Source: Phycisphaerae bacterium (lineage in GTDB: Bacteria > Planctomycetota > Phycisphaerae > Phycisphaerales > SM1A02). From it: a stretch of 11,978 nucleotides of DNA. Shown piece by piece: positions 1 to 9,780 of this stretch. The translations under genes and the position numbers were made by a program. The DNA is taken from NCBI GenBank assembly GCA_002690755.1, contig NZFT01000053.1:32420-44397 (forward strand), in the 5' to 3' direction. The notes beneath the pieces were generated by a model that saw nothing but the letters and a program-made list of their open reading frames with translations, was not told the origin of the DNA and ran no database searches. Each line of letters begins with the position of its first letter. The first letter of the stretch is position 1.

Positions 1-405
1 GGCATCCCCCGTCGCGGTGGCGATCTGCGTGATGGAGATCGAACTGGTGTTGGTCGCGAGGACGGCGTGTTCGGGAAACGTCGCCCGCATCGACTGGAAG
101 ATCTTCGCCTTGACTTCCGGATTCTCGGTGGCCGCTTCAACGGCCCAGTCCGCCGTCCTGGCGTCGGCCATGTCGCCGACGTAAGTGATTCGCGCGAGCG
201 CCGCGTCCATCTCCGCCTGCGTCATCCGCTCCTTCTGGACGTTACGCCCGAGGACCTTCGCGTGATACGCCTTCGCTCGATCCAACTGGTCGGTCGAAAC
301 GTCGACCTGGAAGGCGCCGATGCCGCTGGTGGCGGCGATGAGGGCGATGCCGGAACCCATGGTTCCGGCGCCGATGACGGCGATGCTGCTGACTTCTTGG
401 GACAT
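1..405 (-). CDS. 3-hydroxyacyl-CoA dehydrogenase, NAD-binding N-terminal part (runs off left edge)
   Basis: Partial gene: the first 135 codons are in the window and the rest lies beyond base 1. The ATG (405-403) is preceded by GAGGT on the minus strand. The protein opens with a Rossmann nucleotide-binding turn, VIGAGTMGSG, with glycines G12, G14 and G17. An acidic residue, D35, sits at the end of the second strand, which in this family favours NAD over NADP. Further on, EAATENPEVKAKIF (about 90-103) and TNTSSISIT (about 118-126) are hallmarks of the 3-hydroxyacyl/3-hydroxybutyryl-CoA dehydrogenase family. These enzymes oxidise L-3-hydroxyacyl-CoA to 3-ketoacyl-CoA in fatty-acid oxidation or butyrate metabolism. 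The catalytic His-Glu pair lies outside the window, so I cannot tell a stand-alone Hbd-type enzyme from a longer fusion. Family assignment is firm; the exact substrate is not. Confidence 0.9.
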   Translation of the reverse strand, partial: MSQEVSSIAVIGAGTMGSGIALIAATSGIGAFQVDVSTDQLDRAKAYHAKVLGRNVQKERMTQAEMDAALARITYVGDMADARTADWAVEAATENPEVKAKIFQSMRATFPEHAVLATNTSSISITQIATATGDA

Positions 406-489
406 GGCGACCTCGGAGGTTCGTATCGGTGTTCGAAGCCGCGAATGGTAGCCGGGCCGGCGGTTTCCGGCCCTCGATGCGCTTCGAAT

Positions 490-517
490 GTAAATTTGGG
501 AAATATGGGAAATTTAC
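490..517. promoter_or_regulatory. AT-rich palindrome, candidate operator
   Basis: GTAAATTT (490-497) and AAATTTAC (510-517) are perfect 8-bp inverted arms around the 12-nt spacer GGGAAATATGGG. The same stretch contains the direct repeat TGGGAAAT twice (497-504 and 506-513), offset by 9 bp. It lies 85-112 bp upstream of the dehydrogenase start and is the most AT-rich spot in the left third of the window. A dimeric repressor site or promoter element for the dehydrogenase gene is an inference. No regulator gene is adjacent and I recognise no known consensus. Confidence 0.4.
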
Positions 518-846
518 GTTGCCAACCCCGGAACCTCGCAAGTATTTTCCACGGGCCGAGGATCCCATGTCCCTTCGTCGCGAAACGCGATGGGATGAGT
601 TCCTAGGCTTCTGGGGATCGACATGTCCGAAAACGGCGGCGCACCGCCAGACATGACCTGCACGCTCGTCCGAAACCCCCGATTCATGGGTTTTGAAGAC
701 ACCTCGTCGCGATGCGATCCGAGGCCTGCAGTCGCCCCTCGAACCAATTTGATTCCCGCGTCGGATCGCTCGTCCAGACAGGACGGGCCTCAGGTCGCCG
801 GCGCCCCCAATTCGAGTGCGGGCCCCCCGCCTTCGCTCACCATTCC

Positions 847-850
847 GGAG
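847..850 (+). promoter_or_regulatory. Ribosome binding site fixing the protease start
   Basis: GGAG lies 7 nt before the ATG at 858. The frame is open further upstream to an ATG at 816, but that start has no Shine-Dalgarno match and would put 14 Arg-rich residues in front of a normal signal peptide. The 858 start is therefore preferred. Confidence 0.75.
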
Positions 851-857
851 CAGGACC

Positions 858-4019
<3,162 letters not shown>

Positions 4020-4024
4020 ACCCT

Positions 4025-4042
4025 CGGGCCGTTCCAGGCCCG
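4025..4042 (+). terminator. Short GC hairpin just after the protease stop
   Basis: CGGGCC (4025-4030) pairs with GGCCCG (4037-4042) around a 6-nt loop, starting 6 nt after the protease stop. There is no U-tract, so it is more likely a 3'-end stabilising hairpin than a terminator by itself. The stronger hairpin at 4066-4101 lies just downstream. Confidence 0.35.
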
Positions 4043-4065
4043 GTGGGAACTGATGGGACATGAAC

Positions 4066-4101
4066 AAGGGGCCGTCCGATCGGAGGATCGGGTGGCCCCT
4101 T
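4066..4101. terminator. Strong 16-bp-stem terminator between convergent genes
   Basis: The left arm 4066-4081 (AAGGGGCCGTCCGATC) pairs with 4086-4101 (GATCGGGTGGCCCCTT) over 16 bp, with two adjacent G-U pairs and a GGAG tetraloop. On the plus strand it is followed by TCATTTCG, a weak U-rich tail. On the minus strand the tail is poorer (TTGTTCATG). It sits between the protease (plus) and the citrate synthase (minus) and may end both transcripts, more clearly the protease one. Confidence 0.8.
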
Positions 4102-4141
4102 TCATTTCGTGTCATTTCGTGTCATTTCGTGTCATTTCGTG
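4102..4141. repeat. Four perfect tandem copies of a 10-bp unit
   Basis: The decamer TCATTTCGTG is repeated four times without a mismatch, starting at the base after the terminator stem and ending 39 bp before the citrate synthase stop codon. The unit is AT-richer than its surroundings. Because it is noncoding and close to one helical turn in length, it could be a simple slippage array or a set of phased protein-binding sites. The sequence alone does not decide this. Confidence 0.9.
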
Positions 4142-4180
4142 GTCGGTGGCTCGCACCTGCCACCATGAGCCGGCGTTCGG

Positions 4181-5317
4181 TCAGCCGTTCCAGTCCATGA
4201 GTTCCGGCCCGGCGTATTCCGCGAGCGGCCGGATGATCCGGTTGTTCGCATGCTGCTCCATGATGTGGGCGCACCAGCCGGTGATCCGACTCGCGACGAA
4301 GATGGGCGTGTACTGCGGGACGGGGATGCCCATCGCGAAATAGGTCATGCCGCACGGGAAGTCGACGTTCGGATGGATGTTCTTCTGGTCGAGCATGATG
4401 CCCTGCACGGTGTCGCCCAGATCGAACCACTTCTTCGCGCCAGCATTCTCCTCGGTCGCGTAGCGGAGGCCCCAGTCTCGGAGGATCCCGGCCCGGTGAT
4501 CGCCGTTCTTGTAGACCCGGTGGCCGAATCCCATCAGCTTCCGCTTCTCGGCGAAGGCTCGCTCCATCCATGCATCGACCGTCATGGAGCCGTCCTCGGT
4601 GTCCTTCATGATGTCCGCGAGCATCGCCATCGCCGCTTCGTTCGCACCACCGTGCAGGTTCCCCTTCAGGGCACCGACGCCACCACAGACCGCGGAGTGC
4701 AGGTCGCTGTTCGTCGAGGCGATGACCCGGCAGGTGAAGGTCGACGCGTTGAAGTCGTGCTCGGCGTAGAGGATGAGGGACACGTCCATGACCCTTGCCG
4801 CGATCTCACCCGGCTTCTCGCCGGTCATGCACCAGAGCAGGTTCGCCGCATGGTCGAGCGAAGGATCGGGGGCGACCGGCGGCTTGCCTTCGAGCGCCCG
4901 CTGGTGGATCCCGATGCAGAGTGGAATCGTGGCGAGCAGTCGCATCGACTTCCGGAGTTCGGCTTCGGGCCCGGTGTCCTCGCACTCCGGGTCGAGATGA
5001 CCGAGGAGGCTGATGGCGGTCCGGACCACGCTCATCGGGTGGGCGTCGGGACTTTCCCCGGCGATCTTGGTGATCGCGGCGGCGACCGAGTCGGGCACCA
5101 CCCGCATCGCGACGAGATCCTTCTTGAAGGTCGCCAGTTCCCCGGCGGTCGGCTTGTGACCGACCAACAGCAGGAACGAGACCTCCTCGAAGGTGGCGTT
5201 CGCTGCGAGATCCGCGATCTCGTAGCCTCGATAGATCAGTTGTGTCTGGTTGACCGAGCAGATGCCGGTCTCCCCGATGGTCTGGCCGGCGAGGCCGCGG
5301 GTGTCGGTGGAACTCAC
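4181..5317 (-). CDS. Citrate synthase / 2-methylcitrate synthase
   Basis: 378 residues, typical of the short (type I, Gram-positive-like) citrate synthases. The enzyme condenses acetyl-CoA or propionyl-CoA with oxaloacetate to give citrate or 2-methylcitrate. The three catalytic residues are in place: H222 in NLHGGANE, H266 in MGFGHRVYK and D319 in NVDF. Also visible are YAEHDFNAST (184-193), RGYEIADLA near residue 30, and a C-terminal SRITGWCAHIMEQ. The usual GDPR after the second histidine reads GDHR here. The frame continues upstream as far as 5512, but the GTG at 5317-5315 is chosen because AAAGGA stands 6 nt before it and family homology starts at once. A methylisocitrate lyase-like gene lies 1.8 kb away on the same strand, which favours the 2-methylcitrate role. 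The HRVYK motif is usual in citrate synthases, so both activities are possible. No partner gene is in the same transcript. Confidence 0.93.
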   Translation of the reverse strand: MSSTDTRGLAGQTIGETGICSVNQTQLIYRGYEIADLAANATFEEVSFLLLVGHKPTAGELATFKKDLVAMRVVPDSVAAAITKIAGESPDAHPMSVVRTAISLLGHLDPECEDTGPEAELRKSMRLLATIPLCIGIHQRALEGKPPVAPDPSLDHAANLLWCMTGEKPGEIAARVMDVSLILYAEHDFNASTFTCRVIASTNSDLHSAVCGGVGALKGNLHGGANEAAMAMLADIMKDTEDGSMTVDAWMERAFAEKRKLMGFGHRVYKNGDHRAGILRDWGLRYATEENAGAKKWFDLGDTVQGIMLDQKNIHPNVDFPCGMTYFAMGIPVPQYTPIFVASRITGWCAHIMEQHANNRIIRPLAEYAGPELMDWNG

Positions 5318-5323
5318 GTTTGG

Positions 5324-5329
5324 TCCTTT
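5324..5329 (-). promoter_or_regulatory. Ribosome binding site fixing the GTG start of citrate synthase
   Basis: On the minus strand AAAGGA is separated by 6 nt from GTG (5317-5315). Upstream in-frame ATG codons would extend the protein by up to 65 residues, rich in Arg, Pro and Gly and unlike the family. Confidence 0.75.
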
Positions 5330-5472
5330 CGTGGAGGGAAGCCGGCGCGGCGGTCGCCGAATCCGGACCGCCCATCCTAGCGATCCCGGATACCGAAGAC
5401 CGGAATTCACGTCCGCGACGGGTTCTCCACCGCCGGCGACGCTCACCGCGGGTCGAACCGTAGACTGCGGGC

Positions 5473-6180
5473 ATGATTCATCCCGAAAATCCGACTCGCC
5501 GACCGATTCCATCGATCCTGCTGTGCCGGTTCCTGATGTTCCTCACGATGCTGACCATCCCGTCGCTCGGGGGGTGCAACGGCACCGAGACCTCGTCGGT
5601 GGCGGCCCCGATCCGCTTGTCCAAGGACGTCGAACAGGTCCATGCATGGCTGTGCGGCCGCTTCGAGACGGAGATGCCCCCGAGCCGGATCTCCGACGCC
5701 CTGCGAGCCGAATGGAACGCATGCTCGATCTGGCCGGACCGCGAGGACGGACGATGGCTCTACGCCGAACGAACGACGGTCGGCGCCGCGAGCCGGTCCG
5801 ATGACCGGCACATCCACCGCATTCGCAACGATGCCCAGGGCACGCTGCTCGTGGAGGTGTTCTCGTTCCTGCCCGGTGCGGTCCCCCCCGCCGGGACCTG
5901 GCGAACGCCGGAATTCTTCGACCGGATCGATCCGGCACTGCTGGTCCCTCGCGAAGGCTGTGCGATCCATCTCGCCTCCGACCCTCAGGGCTATGCGGGT
6001 GCGACCCGCGGTACCGGCTGCGACCGAAACGCCGACGGTACGACCCACCGGATGTCGCGGATGTCGATCACCTCCGACTCCATCACGCTCGCGGATCGCT
6101 TCCTGGATTCGACCGGCAAGCCGGTCTCGAACACCGAGGCGACGCCCGCCGTCTTCCGGCGGATCACCGCCGCCGACTGA
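5473..6180 (+). CDS. CpcT/CpeT-family (DUF1001-like) lipoprotein
   Basis: 235 residues. A basic, unusually long N-terminal stretch (about 15 residues) precedes a hydrophobic segment and the lipobox L32-G33-G34-C35, so the mature protein should be a lipoprotein. The rest follows the CpcT/CpeT pattern: VHAWLCGRFETE near residue 56, WLYAERTTVG (95-104), RIRNDAQGTLLVEVF (117-130), GCAIHL (162-167), then GCDRNADGTTHRMSRMSI and DRFLDSTGKPV. C163 and C183 may form a disulfide. In cyanobacteria this family attaches bilins to phycobiliproteins. There is no phycobilisome gene here and an exported lipoprotein could not do that job, so function is unknown. The start has only a weak GGG before it; the ATG at residue 22 would remove most of the signal peptide. 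It is transcribed alone, divergent from citrate synthase across a 155-bp gap. Confidence 0.8.
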   Translation: MIHPENPTRRPIPSILLCRFLMFLTMLTIPSLGGCNGTETSSVAAPIRLSKDVEQVHAWLCGRFETEMPPSRISDALRAEWNACSIWPDREDGRWLYAERTTVGAASRSDDRHIHRIRNDAQGTLLVEVFSFLPGAVPPAGTWRTPEFFDRIDPALLVPREGCAIHLASDPQGYAGATRGTGCDRNADGTTHRMSRMSITSDSITLADRFLDSTGKPVSNTEATPAVFRRITAAD

Positions 6181-6260
6181 CCGTGACTCGCCCGCACGAC
6201 CGGCGTCCGCTGGTGGTCCACGCATCGCAAGGCCCGGACGCCGGCTTCAGCCGGACGATC

Positions 6261-7124
6261 TCAGACCCGTCCGCCCGGAAACCGCCATTCCTCGCCCGGC
6301 ACGTAGTCGAGCAGGCCGTAGAGTTCCTTACGGGTCTGCATTCGATCGAGCATCGGTTCGACGGATCCGGCGTCACGGAGTTCGCAGAGCCCGCGGACCA
6401 CTTCGCCCATCGCCAGCCGCATCATGCTGAGCGGATAGATCACCATCCGGTAGCCGAGTTCACCGAATCGAGCCGCCGGGATGATGGGCGTCTTGCCGAA
6501 TTCCGTCATGTTCGCGAGCAGCAGGCCCGGCGAACCCTCGGCGAACGCAGCGAACTCGGCCTCGGACTGCAAGCCCTCGGGAAAGATCGCTTCCGCGCCC
6601 GCCGCCCGGTAGCGGTTCGCACGGTCGATCGCGTCTTCGATCCCCGTGACGTGTCGCGCATCCGTTCTCGCGATGATCATGAAATCGGGGTCTTGTCGCG
6701 CGGCCACCATCTCGGCGATCTTCGCGGCGAACTCCTCGGCGGGGACGAGTTCCTTGCCGTCGAGATGCCCGCATCGCTTCGGGAAGACCTGGTCTTCGAC
6801 GTGCAGGGCGGCGGCGCCGGCCCGCTCGTACTCCACGACGGTGCGGACCGCGCATTCGACTTCGCCGTACCCGGTGTCGGCGTCCGCGATCACGGGGATG
6901 CCGGACGCGTCGGCGATCTCGCGAATGGTCCTCGCGACCTCGGTCAGGGTCAGGAGACCGATGTCCGGCGTGCCCGAGACGTTCGCCGTCGCGCCACCGG
7001 AGATGTAGCAGGCGCCGAATCCCGCCTCGCGGACCGCGATCGACACCAGAGCGTTGAAGGCCCCGGGGATCATGACGACGTCCTGTTCGACGAGAGCCCA
7101 AAGACGGGCGCCGGGGTGCTGCAT
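6261..7124 (-). CDS. prpB: Methylisocitrate lyase-like enzyme (ICL/PEP mutase superfamily)
   Basis: 287 residues, the usual PrpB length. It is predicted to split 2-methylisocitrate into succinate and pyruvate, the last step of propionyl-CoA oxidation by the methylcitrate cycle. The signature KRCGH lies at 116-120, with catalytic C118 preceded by HVEDQVFP. Metal-binding acidic residues are in DADTGYG (81-87), IIARTDA follows at 150-156, and the C-terminal part reads ANMTEFGKTP and MQTRKELYGLLDY, both close to PrpB. FPKRCGHLDGKE also resembles other lyases and carboxy-PEP mutases of the superfamily, so the substrate is likely but not certain. The ATG at 7124 is preferred to the one at 7145 because GGAG stands 7 nt before it; the upstream start has no such site. 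It follows the kinase gene by 114 nt on the same strand, so read-through is possible. No prpD or acnD is visible. Confidence 0.78.
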   Translation of the reverse strand: MQHPGARLWALVEQDVVMIPGAFNALVSIAVREAGFGACYISGGATANVSGTPDIGLLTLTEVARTIREIADASGIPVIADADTGYGEVECAVRTVVEYERAGAAALHVEDQVFPKRCGHLDGKELVPAEEFAAKIAEMVAARQDPDFMIIARTDARHVTGIEDAIDRANRYRAAGAEAIFPEGLQSEAEFAAFAEGSPGLLLANMTEFGKTPIIPAARFGELGYRMVIYPLSMMRLAMGEVVRGLCELRDAGSVEPMLDRMQTRKELYGLLDYVPGEEWRFPGGRV

Positions 7125-7131
7125 GACGGTT

Positions 7132-7135
7132 CTCC
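7132..7135 (-). promoter_or_regulatory. Ribosome binding site fixing the methylisocitrate lyase start
   Basis: GGAG on the minus strand lies 7 nt before the ATG at 7124-7122. The in-frame ATG at 7145 is preceded by GTCGCTAGA, with no Shine-Dalgarno match. Choosing 7124 removes seven residues (MTTWRTV). Confidence 0.65.
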
Positions 7136-7184
7136 AGGTCGTCATTCTAGCGACCGACGGACGACACTCCCTCGCCGGTCACCA

Positions 7185-7206
7185 GTCGGCGGTACCGGAC
7201 GCCGAC
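7185..7206 (-). terminator. GC-rich hairpin between the kinase and lyase genes
   Basis: GTCGGCG (7185-7191) pairs with CGCCGAC (7200-7206), a perfect 7-bp stem with an 8-nt loop. It lies 33 nt after the kinase stop codon. On the minus strand it has no run of U, so it may be a weak terminator, a processing site, or nothing. Confidence 0.3.
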
Positions 7207-7238
7207 GGTCGTGGGTGATCGACCCGGCTCGTGCCGAC

Positions 7239-9731
7239 TCAGGCCGCGATGCGGATGCGGACCGGGCCCGCCCGCATGTCGAGGGGCCCGCCGGATTTCC
7301 AATTCAGACCGGGGATCCCACCGGCACCCGCAGGCTCGTCGGCGTCATTCACGGAATGCCCGTCGACCGAATCGGCGGGACTCATGGTGCCGTCTTCGCC
7401 CGAAGGCTCACTGATCTCCACGGTGACGATCTCACGACGCCCGTCCGGCCACAGCCCTTCCACGTCGACGTAACTCGCATGCCGCATGGCGACTTCGATC
7501 GCTTCGGCACCGATCAGCACCAGTCGGGTCGGAGACGCGTGACCGTCCGCTTCCTCATCCGCGGTGAGCATCAGGAGCACCCCTTCGACATCGCTGTCGG
7601 CCCGGAATGAATCCAACGGCGGACAGGCGAAATTCTCGGCCTCGCCGAATTCGGCGAGCCGACCTCCGGACTCGGACGACCAGGCCCGACACTTGAACAT
7701 CGCGACGGAAGCCTGTGCCGCGAGCTGCGGATCCGTCTCGATTCGCCAACCGTTCTCCGTGAAGGCACCCAGCATTGCGTCGGGCAAGGCGTCGGTGGCG
7801 GCGAACGAGGTTCGATCATCGACCACGACGAGCCGACCCGATCCGACGGGCTGCGGAGGCGCAGGCACCGTGTCCAACATCTCGGCGGCAAGCCGGATGT
7901 CATCGACTTGGTAGGAGACCTCGATCGCGCCGCGCTCCATGAGTTCGGCGACCGCCTGATCGATCTCCTCGCGGACGATCGCCTCCTCCCGTCCGAACCG
8001 GATTCCCGCGAGGTTGGGGATCACGCTCCCCCGAAAGGTTTCCACGAAGTCGAATCCGGTCATCGCGAAGGCGATCGCGAACGCGACGAAGCAGGCGATG
8101 CCGGACGTCACCACGAGCTTGAGGGTGGTCGAGGTCCGCCGATGCGCGGAACCCTTCGAGGAACCACGACGTGCACCGGCTCGACGTGCACCGGCTCGAC
8201 GCCGGGCCGCGACCACCTGATCGCGTGCCGGCCGGACCGCGGTGGATCCCACGGCCTCGGTGCGGGGCGACCCGTCACCGACGACGTAGCCCCCGGTCAG
8301 CCAGTTGTTCACGGTGATCCGAGGACGCGGTGTGCCGCCCGCACCGTCCGCACGGGGCGGGATGGAGGATCCGCGCGGGCGCGAGACCCGGGGTGGCGGT
8401 GCCGCCGCGGCCACCCGCGGCGAGACCGGTCCGTCGGCGTCGACGAGTTCGACCGATTCACCACGCATCGACGGCAGATCCGCGGGGACCACCGCCCAGG
8501 GGTCGGCCGATTCCGCCACGAATCGCAGATCCGCGAGCATCTCCGCGGCCGAGCCGTAGCGCTGTGCGTATTCGGCCATGGCTCGCCGCACGACCCACCG
8601 AAGCGCTTCGGGCGCGGGCCGTTCGAAACGACTGAGGCCACCGTGACCGGGGAAGGTGTTCTCGAGGACGAAGTAGAGGACCGCCCCGGCGCCGTAGATG
8701 TCGAACTTCGCCCCATCGACCTCATGGACCTTGACGCCGCGCATCGCCATCCGGACCATCTCGGGGTCGCGGAAATATTCCGTGCCGTGCGTGGTCAGCG
8801 TCATCGCGGACCGAAGCGAAGTCACCAGGCCGAAGTCGACCAGATGCGCCTTGCCGTCGTGCACGATGATGTTGTCGGGCTTGACGTCCTTGTGCCAGAG
8901 ACCGTCGCGGTGGTACCGAGCGAGCGTCGCGACCAGATCGATCTGGTATCCCAGCATCTCCGCCAGCACCGCGTGACGCAGTCCGTCTTCAGCGCCGACC
9001 CCGTGCGCGTCCCGGATCGCCACGCCGAGATTGTCTCCGGGGTGATAGGGCATGGCGTACCAGAACCGCGTCTCGTCGAGTTCGTGGGCGAGCACTAGGC
9101 CGAGCCGCTTGGCCGATTCCAGCGAACGACTCTCCCGGACGATCTGAGGCAGCGAGCTGCCCTCGGAGAGCGCGAAGCTCTTGATCACCACCGCGTCCGG
9201 TCGTCCCGGAAGCGAACGGACCGTCTTCTCGTCGGGACGTGCGATGTAGAGCTTCGCGCCGGATCCCCCTGCGGGCAGCGAGCCGGTGATCTCGAAACCG
9301 GGGAAGTCGATGCCCCGTGACGGCTGGTCGGGACCCGGTGCGTCCCGGATGTCCTCCACCGCCCGGAGTTCGACGCCTTCGAGCATCCCGTCGAGGAACA
9401 GGAACTTCAACGGCCGGCGGACCGCGATCCCGTAGAGCCCCCGACCCACCAGCCCCGTCTCCCGCTTCACGCCGTCCGCGAAGTGATTGGCCGCCGACCA
9501 ACGCCCGACGACCACGTTCAAGATCACGAGCATCGCCAGGACCACCGCCGCGACCAGCGCCCCGACCGAGCGGGCGGCATCACCGATCGTCCCGACCACG
9601 AACTCCACGACGTGACCGATGAGGAATCCGATCCCGCGGCCGGCGGACACCATAAGACTGATGAGCAGCACCAGGGCGAGAATGCCGGCCGCGATGCCGA
9701 TGAAGATCAGAATGATGCTCGCGAAGGTCAT
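7239..9731 (-). CDS. Membrane Ser/Thr protein kinase with C-terminal sensor-like domain
   Basis: 830 residues. Two hydrophobic helices at the N terminus (about 3-28 and 55-77) precede a Hanks-type kinase domain (about 147-405). A Gly-rich loop is at 150-159, the ATP-binding lysine is K184 in VVIK, and the catalytic loop is HKDVKPDN with H280 and D282. The metal-binding motif is D299-F-G, and GTEYFRDPEM (316-325) stands where APE is usual. A Pro/Ala-rich linker (430-535) ends in an Arg-rich stretch before a third helix (537-558). The remaining 270 residues, predicted outside the cytoplasm, contain cysteines C681 and C703 and match no family I recognise. The predicted topology places the kinase inside between helices 2 and 3. 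The sigma factor gene ends 49 nt upstream, so the kinase probably acts with it. The start at 9731 has GGAG 6 nt before it; 9743 (four residues longer) is an alternative. Confidence 0.92.
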   Translation of the reverse strand: MTFASIILIFIGIAAGILALVLLISLMVSAGRGIGFLIGHVVEFVVGTIGDAARSVGALVAAVVLAMLVILNVVVGRWSAANHFADGVKRETGLVGRGLYGIAVRRPLKFLFLDGMLEGVELRAVEDIRDAPGPDQPSRGIDFPGFEITGSLPAGGSGAKLYIARPDEKTVRSLPGRPDAVVIKSFALSEGSSLPQIVRESRSLESAKRLGLVLAHELDETRFWYAMPYHPGDNLGVAIRDAHGVGAEDGLRHAVLAEMLGYQIDLVATLARYHRDGLWHKDVKPDNIIVHDGKAHLVDFGLVTSLRSAMTLTTHGTEYFRDPEMVRMAMRGVKVHEVDGAKFDIYGAGAVLYFVLENTFPGHGGLSRFERPAPEALRWVVRRAMAEYAQRYGSAAEMLADLRFVAESADPWAVVPADLPSMRGESVELVDADGPVSPRVAAAAPPPRVSRPRGSSIPPRADGAGGTPRPRITVNNWLTGGYVVGDGSPRTEAVGSTAVRPARDQVVAARRRAGARRAGARRGSSKGSAHRRTSTTLKLVVTSGIACFVAFAIAFAMTGFDFVETFRGSVIPNLAGIRFGREEAIVREEIDQAVAELMERGAIEVSYQVDDIRLAAEMLDTVPAPPQPVGSGRLVVVDDRTSFAATDALPDAMLGAFTENGWRIETDPQLAAQASVAMFKCRAWSSESGGRLAEFGEAENFACPPLDSFRADSDVEGVLLMLTADEEADGHASPTRLVLIGAEAIEVAMRHASYVDVEGLWPDGRREIVTVEISEPSGEDGTMSPADSVDGHSVNDADEPAGAGGIPGLNWKSGGPLDMRAGPVRIRIAA
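8167..8196 (-). repeat. Perfect 15-bp tandem duplication in the kinase linker
   Basis: CGACGTGCACCGGCT occurs twice in a row with no mismatch. On the coding (minus) strand it encodes the repeated block ARRAG just before the third membrane helix, making a cluster of about ten arginines (510-532). The unit is a multiple of three, so gain or loss keeps the frame. The positive cluster fits the cytoplasmic side of the helix. Confidence 0.85.
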
Positions 9732-9745
9732 GTACCACTCCATCC

Positions 9746-9760
9746 GCCCGCCGCGCGGGC
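9746..9760 (-). promoter_or_regulatory. Hairpin next to the kinase ribosome binding site
   Basis: GCCCGC (9746-9751) and GCGGGC (9755-9760) form a perfect 6-bp stem with a 3-nt loop in the 49-nt gap between the sigma factor and kinase genes. On the mRNA it ends 4 nt before the GGAG (9741-9738) that serves the 9731 start. It could protect the message or lower kinase translation relative to sigma factor. This is inference only. Confidence 0.35.
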
Positions 9761-9780
9761 AATTCGTCTCGAAATGCCGA

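Larger units (their letters stand above)
406..857. other. Divergent intergenic region between the dehydrogenase and protease genes
   Basis: This 452-bp stretch has no convincing gene. The short open frames through it show no recognisable protein and mostly overlap flanking genes in another frame. It holds the AT-rich palindrome at 490-517 (listed separately) and two weaker fold-back elements. One pairs ATCCCAT (562-568) with ATGGGAT (590-596) around an inner CGCG/CGCG stem. The other is an 8-bp stem, 671-678 with 688-695, including one G-U pair and a 9-nt loop. The protease start is about 340 bp from the palindrome, so the protease mRNA may have a long structured leader, or its promoter may lie nearer the gene. 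I found no clean -35/-10 pair. Confidence 0.5.

Noticed and set aside
4102..4141. CRISPR array or replication iterons
   Set aside because: The 10-bp units are directly adjacent without spacers, no cas or replication gene is near, and no DnaA box or AT-rich melting region accompanies them.
4053..4343. Possible small gene starting before the terminator hairpin
   Set aside because: It would translate the terminator, the 10-bp repeats and the antisense of citrate synthase. No ribosome binding site and no family match.
4250..5380. Plus-strand open frame (376 codons) opposite citrate synthase
   Set aside because: It is antisense to an intact enzyme with all catalytic residues. Composition is typical of an antisense shadow.
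6183..7610. Plus-strand open frame (475 codons) opposite the methylisocitrate lyase and kinase 3' end
   Set aside because: It spans two real minus-strand genes and their gap, and its His/Arg/Asp-rich sequence has no domain.
7908..9098. Plus-strand open frame (396 codons) opposite the kinase domain
   Set aside because: It is antisense to the conserved kinase motifs and has no recognisable protein family.
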